Program-made: the position numbers and the translations under genes
The notes under the pieces: model-generated
Seen by the model: only the letters and a program-made list of their open reading frames with translations
The model's database searches: none
Told to the model about the DNA's origin: nothing
Part shown: one piece after another, positions 14,207 through 20,465 of the stretch
Numbering within the stretch: the stretch's first letter is position 1
How the letters are laid out: each line of letters opens with the position of its first letter
NCBI GenBank assembly: GCA_002342785.1
Contig: DDQV01000108.1
Coordinates: 1 to 20,465, forward strand
Direction: 5' to 3'
DNA from: Fusobacteriaceae bacterium UBA2433
GTDB lineage: Bacteria > Fusobacteriota > Fusobacteriia > Fusobacteriales > Fusobacteriaceae
DNA: 20,465 nucleotides

Positions 14207-17200
14207 TTATATGGTAAGTTTTAATTTTTTTCTATCCTTTATATCTTCAAAAAGTGTATATACAACTGGAACAATGAATAAAAGAAGAAGCGTTGACGAT
14301 GTAAGTCCACCTATCACAGCAATCGCAAGGGAAGAATATTTTTCTGCACCTACTGCTAATTCTAAAGCTAAAGGAAGCATTCCTGCTATTGTAGAAACTG
14401 TCGTCATTATTATAGCTCTATAACGAAGTTGTCCAGCCTCCAAAATTGATTCCTTTGCAGTTTTCCCTTTTTTCTTTTCTTCTATTGCAAAATCAAGAAG
14501 ATGAATAGAGTCATTGACTACTATTCCAGTAAGAAGAATTATTCCTAACATGGTCGGCATAGAAAGATATTTTCCTCCTATAAGTAAGCCTGTCACAACT
14601 CCTATAATTTCCAACGGTACAGCAAGCATTATAGTGAATGGATGTAAAAATGATCTAAACTGAGAAACTAAAATAAGATAAACAAAGATTATAGCAAGTA
14701 TTAAACCCATCAATAATCTCCCTATAGATTCCTTCATATCATCTTTTTCTCCAGATAAAATTACTGAATATCCTTGGGGAGCTTGATAATTTTCTAAAAT
14801 TTTATCAATATCTCCGGTAACTTTATTAAATGCTCTACCTCTTGTATAACCTAAAATTTCTAAAACATTTGTTAAATTATCTCTTGTTACAAGATTTGGA
14901 CCTTTTGCCATTTTTATAATTGCTAATTCACGCAAAGAAAATATATTTCCTTCACTATTAACTATCTGTATATCTTCGATATCTTTAACGGTAACTCTAC
15001 TATTTTGTTTATATCGTATATTTATAGTCACATCCTTTTTATAAGGCACCTTCATATCTTTTGATAATTTTGTTCCATCTACTGCAGCTAATACCTGACT
15101 AGCTACCTCTTCAGTAGAAAGGTCTAAACTGGCAATTTTTATCCTATCCATCTCTAGATGTAGTTCGGGATTTTCAATTGTCCAAGATGTGGTGATATTT
15201 TCGGCTCCTGGTACAAGTTTTAATTTTGGAATGAGTTCTTTTGCTATGTACGCTAAAACTTTAGGATTTTCTCCTGAAATTTTTACAACTAGAGGAGCTT
15301 TTGTTGTAGAAATAGCTGTAGAACCTAACTCTCGTACTACAAAAGATCTTAACCCAGGAATTTTATTTATGTTTTCTCTTATTTCCTTTTCTATATCCCA
15401 TATAGATCTTTTTCTTTTATTTCTATCACTCAAAATCACAGAAATATATGATTGCTGGACACCATTTGCTCCTGTGATACTGGAAGTGACACTTTCAGTA
15501 TCAGTCCCAATTTGACTTGAATAGATTTCTATTTCACTTATTTTATCAAGACTTTTTTCCACTTGTTTTGTTATCCATGATGTTTTTTCTAAGGAAGAAC
15601 CTGGTTCAGCTTCCATGGATATATATATTTGTCCACTATCCATAACGGGAACCATTTCTACCCCTATAAGTGGTATTAAATTTAAAGATATTATAAATAA
15701 TCCTATTCCTGCAGCAATTACAAATGCTCTATATTCTAAAGCTATTTTAAGATGTCTGAGATATCTATCTCTAGAATTATCCAAAAATCTAATAAATTTT
15801 TCTCCTATCCAATTCATGCTCTTTAATATTTTAGATTCTTTTTTTTTGATATTAGATTTTAAAATAAAGGACATTACAATAGGTATAATAGTTAATGATG
15901 CTATTAAAGATCCAGTCCATGCAAATAAAAGAGTCATAGATATTGGCCTAAATAATTCTTGAATAAATCCTCCTGCAAACATTACTGGAAAAACAACAAT
16001 CATAGATGTAAGAGATCCACTAAAATTTGATACGCCAACTTCATTTGTTCCTTCTATAGCAGCCCTCAAAGGTGATTTTCCTAATTCTTCATAATGTCTA
16101 GTAATATTTTCTATAACCAAGATAGAGTCATCTACCAACATTCCTATAGCTAAAAGTAAAGCACTCATAGTGGTAGAGTTCAAAGTTAACCCTGAAAACT
16201 TCATAAGAAGTAAGGTGAAAACAAAGGTAATGGGTATTGATACACAAACAGCTAAAGTATTTCTCCACTTGTTTAAAAAAAGAAAAATAACAAAAATAGT
16301 TAAAATTATACCTTGTAATATATTGCCAGCTAGATTATTTACAACAAGATCTATTAAGGTTGACTGATCATCAACGATTATAAAATTAATTTCAGGATAC
16401 TGTTTTTTTAAAGTTTTTAGCATAGTTTTTGCTTCTTTTATTACTTCAACAGTATTGGCGTCACGTTGTTTTATTATGTTGACAGCTACCCCTTCTTTTT
16501 TTCCCATAGTATAAAAGGCACCACTCTGATCTTCATAATGATCCTTGATTTCAGCTACATCATCTAGATATACAAGTCCTTCTGAGGATCGACTTATAAC
16601 TATATTTTTTAATGGTTTTAAGGAATCATATTGAGCTGGAGTTCTTATTAATAGTTCACTGTTTGATCTTGTAATCTTTCCTCCCGGAATAATTATATTT
16701 TCACTGTTAACTTTTGAAACTACATCAGACATAGATATATTAAATGCAGCAAGTTTATTTTTATCTATATTTATTTCTATCTCTCGTTTTTTTCCACCAA
16801 AAATATCTACAGAAGCGACACCTTTTACTAATTGAAGTCTATCACTTATTTCATTATCTGCAAGAGTTCTTATCTCTTCTAAAGGTAAAGAACCGCTTAT
16901 TGCAATTGTTAATATAGGTTTATCCTCTGAACTTATTTTTTTAATCTGAGGTTCATCTATATCGGAAGGAAGTTGATTTCTTACTAAATTAACAACATTT
17001 TGCACCTCTACAGCAGCTACATCTAAATCTTTATCATAATCAAATTCAGCAGTAACTACAGATTTTCCTTCCATAGCTTTTGAAGTTATTTTTTTAATTC
17101 CTTCTACAATACCTAATTTTTCTTCTATAGGTTCATTTATAAGTGAACCTATATCTGAAGCTGATACTCCACTATAGGTAGTAAATATACTTACTACAAC

Positions 17201-17326
17201 AGGATCCACATTAGGATTAAGTTCTGTTTTCATAGAAAAAAAAGAACTTATCCCCAAAAGAATAATAACGATAGTAATAGCAAGAGTTGTATAGAGATGT
17301 TTTATAGAAAGATCAGTTAATGTCAT
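14207..17326 (-). CDS. RND-family inner-membrane efflux pump (AcrB/MexB-like)
   Basis: This 1039-residue proton-driven pump spans the inner membrane and would export drugs or other small molecules through the adaptor and channel encoded upstream. It has the duplicated RND layout: a first transmembrane helix (LYTTLAITIVIILLGISSFF), a large periplasmic loop, six helices, then the same again. The fourth helix has GMLVDDSILVIEN with the paired aspartates Asp399 and Asp400. In the tenth helix, where AcrB has Lys940, the sequence is GIVVNDSIHLLDF (Asn938-Asp939), a variant seen in many non-proteobacterial pumps. ATG 17326 is chosen because GGGGGAG lies just upstream; the in-frame ATG at 17350 would add eight residues. 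The start overlaps the adaptor gene by 14 bases. Substrate unknown. Confidence 0.94.
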   Translation of the reverse strand: MTLTDLSIKHLYTTLAITIVIILLGISSFFSMKTELNPNVDPVVVSIFTTYSGVSASDIGSLINEPIEEKLGIVEGIKKITSKAMEGKSVVTAEFDYDKDLDVAAVEVQNVVNLVRNQLPSDIDEPQIKKISSEDKPILTIAISGSLPLEEIRTLADNEISDRLQLVKGVASVDIFGGKKREIEINIDKNKLAAFNISMSDVVSKVNSENIIIPGGKITRSNSELLIRTPAQYDSLKPLKNIVISRSSEGLVYLDDVAEIKDHYEDQSGAFYTMGKKEGVAVNIIKQRDANTVEVIKEAKTMLKTLKKQYPEINFIIVDDQSTLIDLVVNNLAGNILQGIILTIFVIFLFLNKWRNTLAVCVSIPITFVFTLLLMKFSGLTLNSTTMSALLLAIGMLVDDSILVIENITRHYEELGKSPLRAAIEGTNEVGVSNFSGSLTSMIVVFPVMFAGGFIQELFRPISMTLLFAWTGSLIASLTIIPIVMSFILKSNIKKKESKILKSMNWIGEKFIRFLDNSRDRYLRHLKIALEYRAFVIAAGIGLFIISLNLIPLIGVEMVPVMDSGQIYISMEAEPGSSLEKTSWITKQVEKSLDKISEIEIYSSQIGTDTESVTSSITGANGVQQSYISVILSDRNKRKRSIWDIEKEIRENINKIPGLRSFVVRELGSTAISTTKAPLVVKISGENPKVLAYIAKELIPKLKLVPGAENITTSWTIENPELHLEMDRIKIASLDLSTEEVASQVLAAVDGTKLSKDMKVPYKKDVTINIRYKQNSRVTVKDIEDIQIVNSEGNIFSLRELAIIKMAKGPNLVTRDNLTNVLEILGYTRGRAFNKVTGDIDKILENYQAPQGYSVILSGEKDDMKESIGRLLMGLILAIIFVYLILVSQFRSFLHPFTIMLAVPLEIIGVVTGLLIGGKYLSMPTMLGIILLTGIVVNDSIHLLDFAIEEKKKGKTAKESILEAGQLRYRAIIMTTVSTIAGMLPLALELAVGAEKYSSLAIAVIGGLTSSTLLLLFIVPVVYTLFEDIKDRKKLKLTI

Positions 17327-18704
17327 TTTTTTCTCCCCCTTTAATATCATTCCAGATTAAAATTTTACTTTTATCTTTGAGATGACTAATATTTGCAGAG
17401 GTCACTATATCGTTTTCATTTATACCAGAATTAATTTCAATCATATCATCAGATTCTAGACCTGTTGTAACAATTGTTTTTAAAACTATTTTATCTTTTA
17501 CGATATATAAATATTTATTATTATTATTGTCAGTATTAATAAATTCTTTTGGAACTACAATTGTATTCTTAGCTTTATCAACTATAATTTTTATTCTAGC
17601 AAACATATCTTTTTTTAAAAGATGTTCCTTATTATTAAGGTTGATTTCTACAAGGGTAAGCCCTGAATTACTACTTACAGATGGTAATATTTTATTAACT
17701 GTACCTTTGTATATTTTTCCTGGGATTGAATCTATTGAAATTTCGGTTTCCATTCCTTTTTTTATATGAGAAAGATCTTTATTTCCAATACCTAAAGTTA
17801 TCTTAACACTATCATCTACCCCAAACTTAATAAGCTCTTGTCCCAAAGAGACTACCTCACCAGATTCAGAAAATAGATTTAATATAACTCCATCTTCTTT
17901 AGCTTTTATATTTGTATATTCTAGTTGATTTTTTGAATTATTAAGGTTATTTAAAGCAATTTTAAGATACGTTTTTACTTGATCGAGATTATTTTTTGTA
18001 AGTTTATTTTGGAGTTTGGATTGATCAAGTTCTAGTTTTGATTTTTTTATGTCGATATCTATACTTTTCTCTTGTGATTGGACTTGTTTTAACTTATACT
18101 CAGCACTTTTATATAGATTTTTACTATATTCAAAGGTGGATTTAGAGAGAGCTTCTTTTTCATAAAGTGTCTTGTCTCTATAATAATTTGCTTTTTGAGT
18201 CTCAAAATTTGATTTTTCTTCAAGACTTTTATAATATAGTTCCTTTTTTTTTACTATTAAATTATCTAGATTTAAAGATGATATCTGAATTTTTTTTTCG
18301 GAATCTTCGAGATTAAGCTTTATTTGTTCAACCTTTATTTCAGCATCTTTTTTCTCATTTTGTGAGATATTAAATTTTATCTTATAATCTTCTGTATCAA
18401 GTGATAAGAGAATTTCACCTTTTTTTACTCTATCGCCTTCATCTACATATGTTTTAGTTATTAAACCTTTTATTCTAGGGGAGATTATAATTTCTTTATT
18501 AAGTTTTACAAGCCCTGTATAATTTAAAGTCTTCATTAAAGTCATTTTTTTTACTTTAAATATTTCTATAGGAACTCTCTGATCTAATTTTTCAATAGAA
18601 ATTTTAGGTGGAGTATTTTTTATTTTTCTTATTATAGTTGTACTAATCACTGTAATCATTATTATTGGTAGTATAAGAAATAATTTTTTTTTATTTTTTT
18701 TCAT
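17313..18704 (-). CDS. RND efflux periplasmic adaptor (membrane fusion protein)
   Basis: This 463-residue adaptor bridges the pump and outer-membrane channel in the periplasm. An N-terminal hydrophobic segment (about residues 8-26) without a lipobox suggests a membrane-anchored protein. The first lipoyl-like half (IIISPRIKGLITKTYVDEGDRVKKGEILLSLDTEDYKI, split over about 70-110) leads into an unusually long lysine- and glutamate-rich coiled-coil hairpin (about 110-265), then the second half (TNIKAKEDGVILNLFSESGEVVSLGQELIKF) and the beta-barrel and membrane-proximal domains. GGGGGAT precedes the ATG. The gene overlaps the channel gene by 14 bases and the pump gene by 14 bases, so the three are translationally linked. 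Confidence 0.93.
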   Translation of the reverse strand: MKKNKKKLFLILPIIMITVISTTIIRKIKNTPPKISIEKLDQRVPIEIFKVKKMTLMKTLNYTGLVKLNKEIIISPRIKGLITKTYVDEGDRVKKGEILLSLDTEDYKIKFNISQNEKKDAEIKVEQIKLNLEDSEKKIQISSLNLDNLIVKKKELYYKSLEEKSNFETQKANYYRDKTLYEKEALSKSTFEYSKNLYKSAEYKLKQVQSQEKSIDIDIKKSKLELDQSKLQNKLTKNNLDQVKTYLKIALNNLNNSKNQLEYTNIKAKEDGVILNLFSESGEVVSLGQELIKFGVDDSVKITLGIGNKDLSHIKKGMETEISIDSIPGKIYKGTVNKILPSVSSNSGLTLVEINLNNKEHLLKKDMFARIKIIVDKAKNTIVVPKEFINTDNNNNKYLYIVKDKIVLKTIVTTGLESDDMIEINSGINENDIVTSANISHLKDKSKILIWNDIKGGEKNDIN

Positions 18705-20037
18705 ATTGGATCCCCCTCAAAATATATCCTATATCTCCAGAAGCTTTTTTCATCTTAACCTCTGATGTTTTATATTGATAAATAGCCTTATAATAATCTG
18801 TTTTTACCTCTAAAAGAAGATTTTGAGCATCTATAACATCGATAATTCTATTTTTTTCAGCTTTATATTTTATTTTTTCTATTCTTAAATTTTCTTGAGC
18901 ATAATTTATATTTTTTTCGGCTTTTTTTATATTTACTAGAGCAGCCTTCATATCAAAATACGCTTCATTTATTTCTAAATTTATACGAGATTTGAGTTCT
19001 TCAATTTTTTCATCGACGATATCCTCATTTATATAAGCTTGTTTAACTTTTGATAGAGCTGTTCCTCCTTGAAATAAATAATATTTAAATTGAACCCCTA
19101 TATTCCAGTTATCATATGTTTCTAAAACACCATCTCCTTCTATATTATAATTTGCAATAAAATCTACTTCAGGTTTCATGTGACCTTTAGATGCTTTTGT
19201 CATATATTGCATTTCAGATTTCATTTTTTTTAAACTTAGATAGTCTTTACGATTAATAAGAGCTTCTGATAAAATTTTTTTTAGATTATAGTCTTTAAAT
19301 TTTTTTTCATCTATCTCTGTAACAGTTATAGTACTTTCAGAAGAGATACCTGCTAGATGATAAATAAGTAAATAGCTACTTATTAATTTACTTTTGATAA
19401 GTTCTATTTCTTGTTGAGTTGTAAGTATTTCTACATCTTCCTTTATGCCCTCTATGTTTATGGCTTTTCCTACAAGAATATATTCATTAACTATTCTTTT
19501 TTGTTCAATTAGTTCATCTAAATGTTCATTATTTGTTTTAATTAGTTTTTCGAGTTCAAGGATTTGATAATATGTTTTAGCTATATCATATATAAGCTTA
19601 TCCTCTTCCCAACTAAAGTTTAATTTTTGGGATTTTAACGCTTCCAGAGCTGATTTTTGTTTCATTTTAAGATTCCCACCTTTATATATGGGGATTTCCA
19701 TACCAATTACTCCAGAATATTTTTCATTATCTTTTACATAATCATTGGTTATTGTGTTTCCTATTGCAACTTTATCATCATAATCTTTGTACGACATATT
19801 GAGACTTAATTTACCTAGTCTTTCTCCTTTGGCTATATCTAAGTCTTTTTCTTTTAACTGTATTTCATTTTTTTTAGATCTTAAATCATGGTTGTTCTCT
19901 AAAGCTTTTTCAATGAATTCTTGAAGATTCATACTGGGTTTAGATATTTTCTCTTGAGCAAAAAGATTAGATCCAACTAGAATGAATAATATGTTTATTC
20001 CTACATAGATCAATAGAATATTTTTTAACTTTTTCAA
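18691..20037 (-). CDS. TolC-like outer-membrane efflux protein
   Basis: This 448-residue protein is predicted to form the trimeric outer-membrane channel of the efflux system. A signal peptide covers about residues 1-28 (hydrophobic core ILLIYVGINILFILVG, probable cleavage after LFA). The mature part shows the two OEP repeats: NNHDLRSKKNEIQLKEKDLDIAKGE in the first helix pair and IINEAYFDMKAALVNIKKAEKNINYAQENL-like second helix pair ending in VIDAQNLLLEVKTDYYKAIYQYKTSEVKMKKASG. Translation begins at TTG 20037, supported by AAAGGAGGT with a seven-base spacer; no ATG is suitably placed. First gene of the operon. Presence of this protein implies an outer membrane in the host. Confidence 0.93.
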   Translation of the reverse strand: MKKLKNILLIYVGINILFILVGSNLFAQEKISKPSMNLQEFIEKALENNHDLRSKKNEIQLKEKDLDIAKGERLGKLSLNMSYKDYDDKVAIGNTITNDYVKDNEKYSGVIGMEIPIYKGGNLKMKQKSALEALKSQKLNFSWEEDKLIYDIAKTYYQILELEKLIKTNNEHLDELIEQKRIVNEYILVGKAINIEGIKEDVEILTTQQEIELIKSKLISSYLLIYHLAGISSESTITVTEIDEKKFKDYNLKKILSEALINRKDYLSLKKMKSEMQYMTKASKGHMKPEVDFIANYNIEGDGVLETYDNWNIGVQFKYYLFQGGTALSKVKQAYINEDIVDEKIEELKSRINLEINEAYFDMKAALVNIKKAEKNINYAQENLRIEKIKYKAEKNRIIDVIDAQNLLLEVKTDYYKAIYQYKTSEVKMKKASGDIGYILRGIQYEKK

Positions 20038-20090
20038 AATATTACCTCCTTTACAAATTAAAATGTTTTTTGTTCTTGAACTTATAATTT

Positions 20091-20134
20091 ATAATATCAT
20101 CTAATATTCTAAAAGACGCGTGACAATAGTCACG
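20091..20134 (-). promoter_or_regulatory. Efflux operon promoter with Crp-type operator
   Basis: CGTGAC-AATA-GTCACG (20119-20134) is a perfect palindrome containing GTGA-N6-TCAC, the core of the CRP consensus. On the minus strand TATTAT (20096-20091) is a reasonable -10, with no recognisable -35 at 17 bases from it. The palindrome centre (20126.5) would lie about 42 bases upstream of the predicted start (near 20084), the position of class II Crp/Fnr activation. The -10 assignment is uncertain because the region is AT-rich. Confidence 0.55.
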
Positions 20135-20143
20135 GTAAAAAAT

Positions 20144-20172
20144 AAAAAAAAAGCTGTCCTTAGACAGCTTTT
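20144..20172 (-). terminator. Terminator of the YhdH-like gene
   Basis: AAAAGCTGTC (20149-20158) pairs perfectly with GACAGCTTTT (20163-20172) around a four-base loop. Read on the minus strand it runs into nine T residues (plus-strand A at 20144-20152), so it ends the gene at the right edge. Confidence 0.9.
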
Positions 20173-20201
20173 CATAAATTTTATTATAATAAAATATTTA
20201 T

Positions 20202-20465
20202 TTAATTTGAATGTTTTAAAATTACCCTTCCGACTAATCTTGAATTTAACATATCTTGAACTTTTTCTAATATCTTTTCTAACTTAACTTCTTCAATTCC
20301 ATTTTCTAATTGACTACCTTTCCAAGATGCTGCTAACATATTCCATACTTCTTCTCTTTTTTCTTTAGGACACTGTACAGAATCGATTCCAATAAGACGA
20401 ACTCCTCTTAAAATAAAAGGATAAACATTCATATGATCAATATTACCTCCTGCTACATTTCCACA
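20202..20465 (-). CDS. YhdH/AcuI-type quinone oxidoreductase, C-terminal fragment cut by window edge
   Basis: Only the last 87 codons are present; the frame is open to the right edge of the window. The visible part begins CGNVAGGNIDH and continues FILRGVRLIGIDSVQCPKEKREEVWNMLA, the characteristic C-terminal segment of the YhdH/YhfP/AcuI branch of the zinc-independent medium-chain dehydrogenases (NADPH-dependent acryloyl-CoA reductase-like). The internal ATG at 20430-20432 is not the start, because the family motif continues upstream of it in the same frame. It has its own terminator and belongs to a different transcription unit from the efflux operon. Confidence 0.85.
   Translation of the reverse strand, partial: CGNVAGGNIDHMNVYPFILRGVRLIGIDSVQCPKEKREEVWNMLAASWKGSQLENGIEEVKLEKILEKVQDMLNSRLVGRVILKHSN

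Noticed and set aside
15189..15962. Plus-strand reading frames of 108-115 codons inside the pump gene
   Set aside because: They are antisense to a well-conserved RND gene, have no Shine-Dalgarno or promoter and no family resemblance.
17327..17350. Pump start at ATG 17350
   Set aside because: The extra eight residues encode the Shine-Dalgarno region (GGGGGAG) of ATG 17326, and homologues start close to the first helix.
20202..20432. Complete 76-residue protein starting at ATG 20432
   Set aside because: The same frame continues upstream with CGNVAGGNIDH, part of the YhdH family motif, to the edge of the window, so this is a cut gene.
1..20465. Mobile elements, CRISPR arrays, tRNA or rRNA genes
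   Set aside because: No transposase, integrase, repeat-spacer pattern, tRNA cloverleaf or rRNA segment could be seen on either strand.

Overview
The window is very AT-rich, uses A/T-ending codons with AGA for arginine, and carries Na+-coupled citrate fermentation genes next to a Gram-negative-type efflux operon with an outer-membrane channel. An anaerobic, low-GC diderm fits best, most likely a member of the Fusobacteriota (Fusobacterium/Cetobacterium-like). This is inferred from protein character and gene content; no database was searched.

Layout, left to right. (1) Positions 1-1870: guaB (IMP dehydrogenase) behind a consensus promoter, a guanine-class purine riboswitch and a long leader, ended by a terminator. 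(2) 1871-2558: about 690 bases with no convincing protein gene. It holds a minus-strand promoter pointing at the guaB terminator, a plus-strand promoter and two strong hairpins, and forms the leader region of a FadR/FCD-type GntR regulator (2559-3215). (3) 3216-11097: citrate utilisation. A 2-hydroxycarboxylate (CitS-type) transporter gene stands alone. It is followed by a seven-gene operon for a membrane Na+-pumping oxaloacetate decarboxylase split over four genes (carboxyltransferase, small OadG-like subunit, free-standing biotin carrier, OadB pump) and citrate lyase gamma, beta and alpha (citD, citE, citF). (4) 11139-13360: a sodium:solute symporter and a TauE/SafE-type permease, substrates unknown. 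(5) 13361-20201, minus strand: a Crp/Fnr-family regulator, then a tightly overlapping tripartite RND efflux operon (TolC-like channel, HlyD/AcrA-like adaptor, AcrB-like pump). (6) The right edge cuts a YhdH/AcuI-type zinc-free alcohol dehydrogenase-family gene.

How the citrate part should work: CitS imports citrate with Na+, citrate lyase splits it to acetate and oxaloacetate, and the decarboxylase turns oxaloacetate into pyruvate plus CO2 while exporting Na+. The accessory genes needed to make and attach the citrate lyase prosthetic group and to acetylate the enzyme (citX, citG, citC) are not in the window.

The strongest regulatory signal is one palindrome. The promoters of citS and of the oad-cit operon both carry the same 15-bp sequence just downstream of the predicted transcription start, with nearly identical geometry; the adjacent GntR protein is the obvious candidate binder. 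A second pairing of regulator and site is proposed at the other end: a perfect GTGA-N6-TCAC palindrome upstream of the efflux operon, and a neighbouring Crp-family protein whose recognition helix keeps the R-E-x-x-x-R residues that read that half-site in E. coli CRP.
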